A stretch of DNA of 64,000 bases from Sabethes cyaneus (GCF_943734655.1 NC_071353.1:82796604-82860603); one strand, 5' to 3'. Shown: positions 11,426-22,727, counted from the stretch's first letter. The notes: a model not told the origin generated them from the sequence alone. Translations and numbers: made by a program.

Positions 11426-11507
11426 ATAGACCGAAGCAAACACTTCCTTTCGTCCTTTTTAATGTACCAAATAAATAGGAAATATTTACCTTATTTATTT
11501 TCGGTGG

Positions 11508-11800
11508 ACCGGAAGATGCAACTTCCGTACACACTATGCGCAACGGACCGGAATCATCGTTCCCTTCGTTGGAAATTTTATTACAATGGACCGGAATTTG
11601 CATTCCCTTCATTGTAAAATACTATAACGGACCGGAATTAACATTCCCTTCGTTGGTATCCGTGAACCGGAATTTACATTCCCTTCACAGACATTTTTCC
11701 AGTGGACCGGAAGTTTACTTCCCTGCACTTTATTAGCGGATCGGAAAGTAGATTTCCCTGCGCTCTGACATTTGGCGGACCGGATTTTTCCCATTTTCGT
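11508..11800. repeat. GGACCGGAA tandem array
   Basis: About seven degenerate units of 40-50 bp. Each has GGACCGGAA followed 8-9 bp later by TTCCCTTC or TTCCCTGC, with AT-rich spacers. The orientation is constant. It abuts the 119-bp repeat at 11807 and has no coding potential. Confidence 0.7.
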
Positions 11801-11806
11801 CGCCAA

Positions 11807-11925
11807 TGTAGTGTCCTGTTGTCTACTCTTGAGTACTGCTTGAAGTAAAGTGACTGTTCATTATTTCCACATGGTAACGATACCATATTCGCCGCCTACT
11901 CACATGCTTCAAATACTACACTACA
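11807..11925 (+). repeat. Intact ~119-bp repeat (empty site for the R1-clade LINE)
   Basis: Begins TGTAGTGTCCTG and ends TACTACACTACA. It contains CCACATGGTAACGATACC uninterrupted, which is the sequence split by the LINE at 1439-4694. Confidence 0.75.
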
Positions 11926-11929
11926 TTCA

Positions 11930-13352
11930 TTAACCTTCCTAGTGCATTGGGGTCGTTTTCGACCCATCGGCATACTTACAAAGCTTGATACTCAGTAACG
12001 GCACGAGCTAGAGACTTGAAATTTTCTGACTTTTCCTAACTTTGGAAAATTAGCATTGTGGGGGAGTTTCAGCTTTCAGCGACTTCTAGAAGAGCCACAG
12101 CAAAAAAAGTTACATATTATGCATTAAGGGTCGAAAACGACCCAAGTTTTGAAATTGCTCTTATTCATCCATTTTCAATCCGAATTTCGTTTTCTTTACC
12201 TCGTTTGAAAGATATGGCCAAAAACTAGCACCCAAGGTATGTTGGGGAATATTTGTTGACTGATGGCCACTTCTGCGTCGGTTCCGGAACACCCACTACC
12301 AGGTCCCGGGGAACATTTTTATATTTTGAGATAATTCATTTTGCGGCACATCAAATCACATTGGCTTGATAAAATAAGACTAGTGGAAGTACAATGGGGA
12401 CATTTTGGACCCGAATGGCCACTTCCCCATCGGTTACGGAACATCCGGTACCTGGTTTTTGACGCCATTTTTGAATTTTAGGATGATTTCTATTGCGGCA
12501 CGTCAAATTTCATCTCATTGATAACATAAGACTATTGAAAGTATAATAAACACATGTTGAAGACAAATGGCCACATCAGCATCGGTCCTGGAACATCCGG
12601 TACCCGGTTTTTGGGGACATTTTTGTATTTTAGGATAACTCATAATGCGACATATCAAATCACATCGGCTTGATAAAATAAGACTGATGGAAGTAAAACA
12701 ATGTCATTTAGAAGCCAAATGGCCACTTTACCATCGGTACTGGGTCATCCGGTACCAGTTACGGGGGACATTTTTGGCTTTTGTCGCAAGATGGGTTATC
12801 CTAAAATACAAAAATGGCCCCAAAACCCGGGTACCGGATGTTCCGGGACCAATGCTGATGTAGCCATTTGCCTTCAAAATGTCTTTATTATACTTTCAAT
12901 AGTCTTACGTTATCAAGCTGATGTAATTTGACGTGTCGCAAGATAAATCATCCTAAAATTTAAAATTGTCCTCAAAAACCGGGTACCGAATGTTCCAGAA
13001 CCAATGAGGAAATGGCCGCTTGGGTCCAAAATGTTCCCATTGTACTTCCATTAATCTTATTTTATCAAACCAATGTGATTTGATGTGCCGCAAAATGAAT
13101 TATTTCAAAATATAAAAATGTTCCCCGGGACCTGGTAGTGGGTGTTCCGGAACCGACGCAGAAGTGGCCATCAGTCAACAAATATTCCCCAACATACCTT
13201 GGATGCTAGTTTTTGGCCATAGCTTTCAAACGAGGTAAAGAAAACGAAATTCGGATTGAAAATGGATGAATGAGAGCAATTTCAAAACTTGGGTCGTTTT
13301 CGACCCTTAATGCATAATATGTAACTTTTTTCTAATGCATTAGGAAGGTTAA
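11930..13352. mobile_element. TTAA-flanked giant palindrome, family copy 1
   Basis: Flanked by TTAA on both sides (11930-11933, 13349-13352) with ends CCTTCCTA(G/A)TGCATT. Subterminal GGGTCGTTTTCGACCC is itself a palindrome. Two long inverted arms (about 12115-12780 and 12790-13325) are each built from ~153-bp repeats (for example GCGGCACATCAAATCACA at 12341, with relatives at 12495 and 12648). TTAA target choice is the hallmark of the piggyBac superfamily, but no transposase is present, so the superfamily is inferred. The left arm has a 160-bp extra segment near 11965-12115. Confidence 0.85.
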
Positions 13353-13429
13353 GAACATTGTTCAGATAAATTAATATAATAAATAAGTGAATAAATAAAA
13401 TATAGCGCAGAAAGAGCACAACTAGCCGA

Positions 13430-15011
13430 GCTAATTTTTTCTTCACACACTGGAGACCAGAGACTGTTTGCTCTGTATCCCAAAGAGAATATCGGACAGG
13501 AATTTAGACGGCCTGAATAGAGATGCCAATACCGGGAGGTATTTTGAAAACCGGTTTTTCGGTATTGATAAATACAATACCGGTAAAAGTTAACTCTTGA
13601 AAACTATATTCAAAAATCATATGATTTGAAGAAGTTCCTTCCATAATCAACGATTCTCAATTTCTGTCGCGTAGTTAATTGACTAGTTCATTAAAAAAAT
13701 AATATTTAACAATGCGAAGGGAATTTACCATGTCATCTTTTAAACGAGAACAAATTTCAATGAAAAACTTTCGGAGGCAGAGAATCTTCATTCGGCCTCC
13801 ACAGAGAAAGAAAGAATAATTCGTAGTGATAAATTAGAAATGTAGCGTAGGCAAACCCTTGTTCAAGAGCTTTTTTAATAAGCTGCTTATATACTGACAT
13901 TTATGATAAATTATAACTGAAGGTTCAGTTGATTTTGGTTCCTCTGCCTGCTCGGTTTCTGAGTTTATTCCATTGACTTTTAAAATAATAAAACCTTGCA
14001 GAATTTTATTATTAAAACATCCTTGATGCCTTGAAGAATATTACAAAGTCATTGCACATAGCGCGGCTAATTATAAAACGAATGAATTTAAATATACGAA
14101 CTCTCTCGGAAATTCTATCGATACAGTAACTCGAACAGCAGTTGTGCGATAGGTGAAAGGTGTTCCGAGAGTAGTTTTAGAGTGCGTAGTTCGTAGAGTT
14201 TGCAATTTTCCCGGCACAGTAATTCGACAGCAGCCAAGGCTGGTTTTAGCACTGCGACAATTTCTTATTTCTTCATGAATTCCTCATCGCTTAAATAAAG
14301 CGTATCCTTGTTTCTCAGCAACGAAAACAGTTCTCTTCAACGACCACCTCAACACCAGTAACAGAGGAGATCAATCAACATGCAAGATGGCATGATCAAA
14401 TCGATAGTGATTTGCGACTTCTGAGACGACTGAGAAATTGGCGACGAGTAACCCAGGGATTGGAACAAGTTGAATGGAGACGACTACTTAAAAAGCATGA
14501 GGCACTCCGGCTCTATGCTGACAGCGGTGAGGTATTTCAGGGTTTTCCCTTTGGAAGAACTACATAATTGAGTTATTATTTGTAGAACCTTCAATCATGA
14601 ATTCAAGTTTCCCCCTGCTTTAAACGTTTTACCAGCGATTCAGGCTTCTTGAGTTGTTATTTGATCATGCAAAAAAATACCGAAAATACCGGTTTTTGGT
14701 CTTGGAAAAACCGGTAATTCGGTATTGGAAAATATCCCGGTAAAACCGGTTTCGGTAAAATCGGTATAGCATCCCTAGGCCTGAATCGATTGCTTCGTTA
14801 TCTTAAAAGCATGCATTCTGAAGTGCTGCGGCAATGTAATTTATGTGAATCCGACTACGGTACACCATATCACGTAATTTGCAATTGTCCTGCAGTAGCA
14901 CAATTGCGTCATAGGATCTTTGGATTCTACGTCTTAAATGAATCGGATTTTAGGAAACTAAAACTACGAGACATTTTGATGTTTCTTACCGAAAGCGGTA
15001 TTGAGCTATAA
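13430..15011 (+). pseudogene. C-terminal tail of a LOA/I-group LINE ORF2, split by a hAT-like element
   Basis: The frame ...KRISDRNLDGLNRLLRYLK crosses the hAT insertion once the 8-bp duplication is removed. It continues to a CX2C...HX4C finger (CNLCESDYGTPYHVICNC) and ends ...RDILMFLTESGIEL at 15011. This tail follows the RNase H domain in LOA- and I-group LINEs, and is the part missing from the minus-strand LOA-like copy that stops near 50896. It is 5' truncated, so the N-terminus is not represented. Confidence 0.65.
13518..14777. mobile_element. hAT-like non-autonomous element, 1260 bp
   Basis: Flanked by the 8-bp duplication GGCCTGAA (13510-13517, 14778-14785). The ends are TAGAGATGCCAATACCG and the reverse of TAGGGATGCTATACCG. 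Both termini are crowded with ACCGGT/ATACCGG motifs. An 8-bp target duplication with TAG..GATGC ends is typical of hAT. No transposase is encoded. Confidence 0.88.
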
Positions 15012-15755
15012 GCTCTTATTTATCATGAGTATACCCCCCAGGGGGTGTACTATTGATAAGTTAACTACCAAGGATTGCAGTATCCCCTCGGGGGTACAAA
15101 AATCTCTCGGTATATATGTGTTTGTGTTTATCCAAATTCCTCATCCACCCCTTCCTATTCCTCCTGTTTTCCTTTCCGTCCTTATCAGGTAAATGATGAC
15201 ACGGGCAAGATGGGCAAGGCACAAATCTTCCACATGATTGTGAGGAACGTGCTACTCGAGCCAATGATACTGATACCTAATACCCCCGCTATTAGGAACC
15301 CTCCCCCCCTATCAGGGAACCTCCCTCCCTCGTTTTCGTTAACCCCCCAGTGCTCTCTTCTCTTACGCCATGTTTGATGAATAACCGTCCCGGCATTTCG
15401 GAGTTATGACCTCCTCTCCCCTGCTACGAACCCCCCCACCTTTTGTCAACTCCCCAGTGCTGATTCTCTTATATCAAGGAACATGTGTGCCAAGTTTGGT
15501 GGAGATCGGTGGAGCACGCTATGTCCGAAGGAAATTATTATTTAAGTTTCATGCACCTCAGATTTTTTTTCACAGGATGTTAGTATTGGTCAAAACAATT
15601 AATTTAGAGAAGGTCTTAAAATATTCTATCTTGGGTTTTTTACAAAATTCAATTTTCAAGGTTATAAAGGGGTCATTTCCTCTCAAGTGATCATATCCGT
15701 TGTAATCGACCACCTCCAATTTCAACCAAATTTGGTATAATTACTCATTCCGACC
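15012..15755. other. Pyrimidine-rich LINE 3' flank and unclassified sequence
   Basis: Contains several C6-C7 runs and CCCCTATCAGGGAACC-like duplicated patches (15290-15430), probably 3' UTR and downstream repeat of the preceding LINE. No coding signal is present. Confidence 0.4.
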
Positions 15756-15759
15756 CCAC

Positions 15760-15912
15760 ATTCAATTTTCCAAAGTTTTGTACGGATTGATCAATCCCCC
15801 TTGCAATGACATGCAGTGAAAAATGAATTTTTTCGAAAATCTAAGAAAAATGGAGAAGCGTCACTGCAAGGGGGATTGATCAATCTGTACAAAACTTTGG
15901 GAAATTGAATTT
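15760..15912. repeat. Inverted repeat, ~50-bp arms
   Basis: The arms share GATTGATCAATCCCCCTTGC (left 15760-15808, right 15861-15912) around a ~52-bp loop, and would form a strong hairpin. Probably a MITE relic. Confidence 0.75.
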
Positions 15913-16062
15913 TTCGTTACACGGTAAACACGATATCAACAGGAGGATATTACTTGTTAAAAATTTGTAGCAGCGTTTTACATCACAAACATATCTGTTT
16001 TGAAAATACGGTGAAAAGAATTTTCAAAATATATTTTGCTTTTCCATAATTTGATTAAACCC

Positions 16063-16662
16063 CGTCAAGTGCCTAGCGGGATAAAAGTGCGATTCGTGGA
16101 CGGGGCAAAAGTGCGATACAGGGACGAGAAAAAATGTATAGCTAATTATATACACCTTTAGGCACTATATTACAGATATTAGAAATGGAACATCTGCAGA
16201 AAACTGTGTGCCCTAAAAATGTTGGCCGAAGGAAAACCTTGTTTTTCCGCTGATGAAACAAAAAACAAACGTTTGGAAAAGTTTCGATCTGGCGGAGGCT
16301 GCAATACACCAGCGCAAAATAAGAAAGGTTCAAATAGAGAATATTCTTCACCGAAAAATGCCGCAGTTTGAAGATAATATGGTATTGTTAGCTACTGCTT
16401 TGCTAATTTCATGGAGTCGAGCTTCGCACTTTTGCCCCGCGGTATTCGAACGTTTGCCCCACTAGTGGGGTAAAAGTGCGAATCGGCACTTGATCAGAAG
16501 AATGAAGAATTTATTTTGCATAACACTATTATACCAGATGATTTATAGTTCAATGTGAAGATATTGAGTTACTGCATCACTATAAAATCTATTTTGTTGT
16601 TGTCCTTCTTTATATCTCACGAAAATTGATGAGAACTTCAAACATCGCACTTATGCCCCGCC
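16063..16662. repeat. Cluster of GGGGCAAAAGTGCGA motifs in both orientations
   Basis: Forward at 16084 and 16102. Reverse TCGCACTTTTGCCCC at 16423, forward again near 16468, and reverse near 16645. Inverted CAAGTGCC/GGCACTTG bracket 16067-16492. It fits one MITE inserted in another of the same family. The boundaries are uncertain. Confidence 0.5.
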
Positions 16663-16891
16663 CTACTCTGTATATAGAAGCTATAACAAAGATAAAAATT
16701 ATTTGGAAACCTTCGAAAAAAGTTGCTTTGACTCAATATCTCCTAATGTCGCTAGACTACATTTAATCTTTTGATGTCAAAAGAAATATATTTTCATACA
16801 GATTCCAATGGTGTGGTCCTTGTTATCGGCACGCGTTTGTTTCTAGCTGTTTTTGACAAAAGAAGAGCATTTTACCTTAGTTTTCTCGATA

Positions 16892-17132
16892 CACTCAAAA
16901 AAATCAGCCCGTCAAGTTTACGTGAAAACATACGTAATTCTCATCCATCACACTCTTCATGTAACATTTACGTGAATTGTTGGTAACTCGCACTCATACT
17001 AACCAGTTTACGTGCGATCCCAGTAAGTTTTATTAATTTTCCCATTAACTAGTACATGAAGTTCACGTAAGTTGCTGTACAGAAGTTTACGCGATTTTTC
17101 ACGTGCATGTGACGTGTCGATTTTTTTGAGTG
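16892..17132. mobile_element. MITE with CACTCAAAAAAATC ends, 241 bp
   Basis: The inverted ends CACTCAAAAAAATC (16892 and 17132 reversed) are flanked by ATA on both sides. The interior repeats GTTTACGTGA-like motifs in both orientations. Confidence 0.8.
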
Positions 17133-17261
17133 ATAGGAAGATATTGCGATAAACCTTTTTTCGAAAAAAAATCCCCACAGTTCTGTAGATAGCAATGTAG
17201 AACATTTTCTGTACTCATTTTATCTATATACATGAATAAATCTTGTTTCGTATGTTTACAG

Positions 17262-17485
17262 ACAACAATACTATGGATGACGGCATTACTTTAAATAGTG
17301 AAGGTATCGGAATACGCTATGATGTTAGGATACATAACACGCTGATTGCGCGAGTTAGAAGCACTGGAACAGTGTATGTCCTGGTGGGGAATGCGATTCA
17401 TCGTATGTCTATCTCAAAAAATCACTTAGTACTGTTTGTAGTGGCATATATTGACGACATAAGTAAGTCAGTTACTGAGTTTGAG
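17262..17485 (+). other. Exon-like open segment with splice signals
   Basis: A 224-nt stretch with one open frame is bounded by a pyrimidine-ending acceptor (TGTTTACAG at 17253-17261) and a consensus donor (GAG|GTAAGT at 17486). The predicted peptide starts NNTMDDGITLNSEGIGIRYD and contains a hydrophobic strand-rich middle (VYVLVGNAIH ... LVLFVVAYIDD). Composition is less AT-biased than its surroundings. I do not recognise the protein. It may be an exon of a host gene whose other exons lie elsewhere, or a transposon exon. No matching neighbour exon is visible in the window. Confidence 0.3.
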
Positions 17486-18177
17486 GTAAGTCACTTTAAA
17501 ATTCAGTATAAAAAATAAAATTTATTGATTACGATGAGCTCAGCTCGTAGAACAAATGACATAGACATAGGTATTCTTTAATTATTTTAGCTGAGCAATT
17601 CCAGCTCAACTAGCAAAACGATTTGTCTCGACTATTTTTGATTGGAATGAAATTTTGCTGATATGTTGTATAACACATAATACAAGGCTTCATTTTAAAT
17701 GAAACATTTTTTTTCGTCAAAAGTTACTTTTCAAAAGGCTGGAATTATTATTTTTTCAAAAATCATATCTCGAAAATTACTTATTCAAAATGACGGTCAG
17801 TAAAAATTTACACTGATAGAGAAAACTTCATGATTTCATGAAAAATCATGACAAAAATCATAAAATGTGATTTATCTCCAAACAGGTCCCCTCAGATTTG
17901 CATTATATTTTTTCAAAGATAGCTTAAATTATGCTCTAAAATCTGGTAAAAGCTATCCATGGACAATTTTTTTCTATTTCGAAATTTGACAAACTTTTTT
18001 AAAAATCCAATTTTTGAAAGAAATTTGTAGAAAGAAAGAAAGTATTTGGCAGCACTGCCTCTAAAAATATTTTTTCGGATTTTGTTCGGGATTGGCCGCT
18101 TTGAATTAATACTTTTTGACCAAACCTCGTAATTTTAGCCATGACCTTGAAATGCGGTCAGGCATATATTAATATTT
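17486..18177. other. AT-rich stretch, nothing assignable
   Basis: Homopolymer-rich, with no open frame or repeat recognised. A short ATGAAAAATCATGACAAAAATCAT repeat-like patch lies near 17830 (only partly regular). Confidence 0.4.
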
Positions 18178-18440
18178 TTTTTTAAACGATGGTTCTACAG
18201 TTGACGAAGGGACGGTAAGGGAAGTAATGAAGGATTTTTTTGGAAAGGAAGGGGGTGGTGGTAAAAGGTAGCTACGCTTAACAAGTTGTTGTGAACCCTA
18301 CCTTTTGTCCAATGCTGGAAGGTGCATGGGTCGAACCAAGCTATAATCTGAGATTATAACCGGATTCGAACCCACAACACCCGCCAGGGCATGTGGCTTG
18401 CTGTTACCTGTATACCTATGAACCACAGAGGCGCTGGACA
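18178..18440 (-). mobile_element. tRNA-derived SINE
   Basis: Read on the minus strand, it starts GCGCCTCTGTGGTTCATAGG with an internal Pol III A box (TGGTTCATAGG, 18415-18425) and a B box (GGGTTCGAATCC, 18362-18373) at tRNA-like spacing. A ~150-bp unrelated body follows, then an A-rich tail near 18180. It resembles the Feilai-type tRNA SINEs of Aedes. The family name is not verified. Confidence 0.7.
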
Positions 18441-18557
18441 AAAGGAGCTGCACAACCCCCCCCCCCCCCCCCTTATTTACGTCGCAAGGGGGTTGGGTCG
18501 CAAGGGTTCGATAGTTCTAGAGCGTCATTTGATGACTTCAGCGAGTGGGAAAACGCG

Positions 18558-20000
18558 ATGGATGCCGAAACGATGAAAGAGTTGCGTGGAGTTTTTCGAC
18601 AACGAACACAAGTGAAGCAAAAAGTGCAGCGGATTAATTTATTAATTGAATCTCTCAAGTCAGTCACTTGGTATAGCACAACTCTCGGTTTTTCATTTAG
18701 ACGTATCTGCAAATGAGAGATTCTCTTTGTGTCTCCTCTCTTCCGTTATTACGGCGATACTAATGCAATGAAAAGGAAATTTTCAAAGCATTTGGCTAGC
18801 TAGTGACCCCGGCAACCGATTCATGCAAAGCTGATGTGTCAAAATCCATTAGTATCGCCGTAAGCAGCGGAAGAGAGGAGAAACGAAGAGAGTTTCTCAT
18901 TTGCAGATACGTTATACGTCGAAATGAAAAAGTACCCGAGAACTGAATGTGCTAAGCAGCTTTCAGCGACATATGCAGGGTATAGCAGTTTTCACAGCAA
19001 AGTATTGGCTATCGTACCAGACGAAGCGGTATAGGCGCAGGATTCTGAATATGCTGAGTTGGCACAACAATGTTTCTCATGCAGTAGAAGTATTGCTCAA
19101 ATAGTACAACGCCGGTGATAGTACAACAGCAAGCACTGAGAATTCCCATTCTGACCTTCGACGGAAGCTATACCGCCTCGCCGAAATTCAAGGCTATTTT
19201 TCAGGACTTGATGGCTAGTTCAGGAGATACAGATGCAATCAGGTTGTATCACTTTGATAAAGCCCTCATTGGAGATGCAGTAAATGCTTTGGATGCAAAG
19301 GTTTTAAGCGAGGGTAACTACCAACAAACTTGTAATATTTTAATGGACCATTATGAGAACAAACGACTTATAGTGGAAACAAATATACGAGGTTTGCTTT
19401 CTCTTTCAAAAAATGACATCCGAGTGTCATAAAGAATTGCGAACTCTTGTCGACGAAGCTACTAATCACGTAAAAAGCCTACGTTATCTTGAACAAGAAA
19501 TTTCTGGTATATCAGTCTCGGCACTAGGTTACGAAAACGAAACAAATTTACCCTCCAAAAATTCAACCGCAGAAGAGCCATGCCGTTTTCACAAAGCCAT
19601 TTCAACAAGAAAGTGTGTGCGAAATCTGTGGCGGAACTCATCGAAATTTCCAATGTACAACGTTAATGAATCTGACTGCTGCCCAGAGGAATGAAAAGGT
19701 CAAAGCCGCTGCTATATGTTTCAACTGCCTGCGAAAAGGGCATCGGTGCAAAGTTTGCCCTTCTAACAAAACATGCTACAAGTGCCAACGCCGATATCAC
19801 GCGCTATTTTACGATGAAGCATCCAGCCAACAAGTGGTAACCACACTACCACTTTCCACCGATTCAACCTTTGTCCGCAACCGCTATCGAACCTACTCAG
19901 TCCGCCACAACACAGATGACTGTTGAATTAGAACAACCTGTATTGACAGCATGTGCATCGAATTTTAATAAATCAGCAAAAATGGTATTATTGTCAACAG
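18558..20000 (+). pseudogene. BEL/Pao gag relic
   Basis: Gag forms the particle that packages BEL/Pao RNA. The pieces, in order, are an N-terminal helical part (MDAETMKELRGVFRQRTQVK at 18558), the capsid core at 19115-19430 (TFDGSYTASPKFKAIFQDLM ... YQQTCNILMDHYENKRLIV), a linker reading MTSECHKELRTLVDEATNHV, and three CX2C-type zinc knuckles near 19615-19800 (CEICGGTHRNFQC, CFNCLRKGHRCKVC, CYKCQRRYHALF). Two frame changes (19420, 19620) and a palindromic MITE at 18680-18945 break it. It lies in order with protease and RT downstream on the same strand. Confidence 0.85.
18680..18945. mobile_element. Palindromic MITE in BEL gag
   Basis: Long inverted arms (about 18680-18766 and 18849-18945) share CGTATCTGCAAATGAGA and TTACGGCGATACTAATG around an 80-bp loop. 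The BEL gag frame is interrupted here. Confidence 0.75.
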
Positions 20001-20034
20001 CAGTAGTATGACTATTCGATAAAAACAACCAGCC

Positions 20035-20522
20035 GCATTCCTGTCGAGTACTTTTAGACAGCGGGTCTCAAGTGAATTTTGTTACCTACGGAAGATATTG
20101 CCAATCGACTTCGTCTCGCGAAAAGACCTGCAAATGTCCCAATCACGGCCACGGGTATTAATGCTCTACGCACTCTCGCTCGTGACAAGGTAGTGATAAA
20201 ATTCCAGTCACGAGTATCCAACTTCAGCACTCGCGTTGAATGTTTAGTAACACCTACGGTTACTGGTATGATTCCAACATCAAAAATTAACATTGCTGAT
20301 TGGGATATACCCAAAGAAATAAACCTTGCTGACCTAGAATTTTATACACCTGAAAAGGTGGACTTACTTATCGGAGGCATATCTTCGGAGGAATTATTCT
20401 TTAATATTTTGAAACCAAGCCAGTTGAATTTGACGGACGGTCTACCACGGCTACGAGAAACTCACCTCGGATGGGTGGTAACTGGCGTCATTTTTCAACC
20501 ACAGTCTAACTCGTCGTGGTTT
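20035..20522 (+). pseudogene. BEL/Pao protease and start of pol
   Basis: The aspartic protease motif LLDSGSQVNFVT is at 20055, followed after one frameshift by the typical BEL post-protease region (SRVSNFSTRVECLVTPTVTG, PEKVDLLIGG, ETHLGWVVTGVIF) up to 20520. A 1-kb TIR element then separates this from the RT start at 21563. Confidence 0.8.
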
Positions 20523-21558
20523 TGACGTAGGACTATGTCTTACGGCAAGTTTTGAGATAGGGTGTCATTCCAAAAAATTGAAAAATGCGAGCGTCACGAA
20601 AAATGAAAGGTTTTGAGCGCTAATAGCTCAGCGGTTTTCCGGTCGTTTTTCAATATTCTTACACCAATCGTTTGGAAAATCTTCTAAGAATTGCCCCAAA
20701 TGAAGAAATGTATGGATTCTTGATGTTGAACTATTGAAAAATTGAAAATGATGAACCTATGTTTTACCAGAATTCTCGCTTCATGATTGGTTAGAAGATT
20801 CTTTACGATGATCTAAACCTATACCAATTTGATATCTGTGCTTGGGAAGTAAGCCAAAACAAGTGACAAAGCTTCCTCATTTCAACAAGATTTCTTAACA
20901 CCGCGATTTAACCTAGACCATTTTGATGTCTTTGCTTGGGAAGTACGCCAGAAAGAGTGACAAAACCCCCTCGTGCCAACAGATTTCTTGAGATTTGATG
21001 TCTGTGTTAGGGAAGTGTGCCAGAAAAAACGACACAAATTCGTTGTCCCAACAGATCGCAAATTCCTTACTGCAAGACGATTAAACCTAGGCGAATTTGA
21101 TATCTGTGTTGGAAAAATGTGCTACAGCTGTAGTATTCGGTTGTAATATGACTGTGTATGACTACGCATGCTTGCCGTTTCATTAGAAGTGTAGTCAAAA
21201 GATGTGCTGTTGATAAAATAGGATTGAATTGGTAAAATCCCTTCAACGTGGGTAACCATGGGTAATAAAAACAATCTTTAATTTTTGTAAGGTAGCAGGA
21301 AAGCAATAGTTTGTGTTCTTGATTTTGTTAAATTGTTTTCAAATGCACAATATTTTGAGAATTTAACGTATGCAATGTTACTACTTTGATAAATGTTACA
21401 TACAACGCATGTAGCAAGTATATATGTTGGATATAGCAAGTACCCATGAAGAATCGAATGATTACAAGCATGAATACATGCTACTATCACTACAAAGAGA
21501 CTTACGTAGTCCTGCGTCACCTATATATGCGGTCGTGTCTTGTACACAACCCCTCTGA
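20523..21558. mobile_element. TIR element A, copy 1 (non-autonomous)
   Basis: The left end is TGACGTAGGACTATGTC (20523). The inverse, ACGTAGTCCTGCGTCA, lies at 21504-21519, and a conserved ~39-bp extension (GCGGTCGTGTCTTGTACACA) continues to 21558. T runs flank both sides. The interior has four ~100-bp repeats with TTTGATATCTGTG ... GGGAAGT ... GCCAGAAA (20830-21125). A reversed copy is at 62689-63744. It splits the BEL pol frame. Confidence 0.8.
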
Positions 21559-21562
21559 TTTT

Positions 21563-22062
21563 ATTCCAACATAGCATCTGTCGAAGGTGTGGAGCTCATG
21601 ATGGAGCAATTCTGGCAGAGTGAGGAGATACCGGGAAATTGCCGTGCCTTGGCTCTTAACAGATTCTTGATGCTGGAGCAGCGACTCGTGCGCGACCCTG
21701 ATCTGCATTGTCAATACGTCCAGTTCATCCGAGAATATGAGCAGCTGGGTCATTGTCGCGAATGCAATGAAAACGACGATCTGCTGAATCAACAAAATTA
21801 TTATTTGCCGCATCATGCAGTACTACGCCCGTGCAGTTCTAGTACGAAATTCAGGGTCGTATTTGATGCAATCTTTGGAACTGTCTCTTAACGAAGTGCT
21901 GCAAGTCGGCCCTGTAGTACAAAGCGACCTTCATTCCATCGTACATCGGTTCGGAAAATTTAAGGTTGCCTTTACTGGAGATAGCATTGATTTATTTCAT
22001 CAAATAAATTTGAAAACCCGTGTACTGACCCAACCAAATATTCGAGCAAATTTTATTTTTCA
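21563..22062 (+). pseudogene. BEL/Pao reverse transcriptase, first part
   Basis: Continues the pol frame after the TIR element: EGVELMMEQFWQSEE, the NQQNYYLPHHAVL strand, KFRVVFDA (a frame change near 21840), LNEVLQVGP and FKVAFTGDSIDLFHQI, where most BEL elements have DIEKMYRQI. It breaks off near 22062. The next part of the fingers/palm resumes at about 25590. Confidence 0.8.
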
Positions 22063-22727
22063 AAATGTCGCCGAGTTTTTACAATAAAATTTGGCGGTTT
22101 GTAAAACAGTGTAATATGCCAATCAAATTAAATTTGTTTACGTAACATTTTGCGCTGTTCGCCGGTTTCTTTGCTTGAAACTTATCAAAAAAGCTCGCAA
22201 TGTTTATTATTTGAACTGCTGTCAAAATCGAATAAATGGAAAATCGAATCCTGGAATAAATCAGGACATTATTAAATCAATAGTGAAAAGTTAAAAAGAT
22301 TATGAATAATGAGGAAATCGCTTTATAGACCTACTTTTCGAACATGATTTGTTTAACGGGAAATTAGCAGTCATTAACTTTTCGTCGGAGAGCTCAATTT
22401 CGGAAGCAGTTTTTGGGTAGTAGCTGGGGTCTGGTTGTAAAAATATAAATACTGCCTTCTTCTTGCCAATCTGAATACAGCGAATATATTTTCATGAACA
22501 GAATTTTTGTTTCAAACAAAAAAACTGCTTTTGAAATTGGCAGAATCGATGACGACTAAAATTAGGCACTACCACGTATATAATACTACATATGTGAAAC
22601 ATTATTCTAGTAAATCTAGTAAATAAATAGTCAGCATGTAAACGTTCATTTCAGAATCGAAAGGCTACATTCTGTTTCTGTTAACATGGATAATATACTA
22701 GAAAATATGAACAATAATTGTATGCAT
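22063..22727. other. Start of a composite insertion in BEL RT; no gene
   Basis: AT-rich. An imperfect inverted pair (CAATTTCGGAAGCAGTTTTT near 22407 and its reverse near 22523) is the only structure seen. Confidence 0.4.

Noticed and set aside
18415..18425. A and B boxes as a tRNA gene
   Set aside because: No cloverleaf closes and the body continues 150 bp with an A tail, so it is a SINE.
18460..18478. C18 homopolymer as functional G-quadruplex site
   Set aside because: A lone homopolymer next to a SINE, likely slippage. No supporting structure.
21589..21891. Independent 100-codon gene
   Set aside because: It is the BEL RT N-terminal segment in frame with 20522 once the TIR element is removed.
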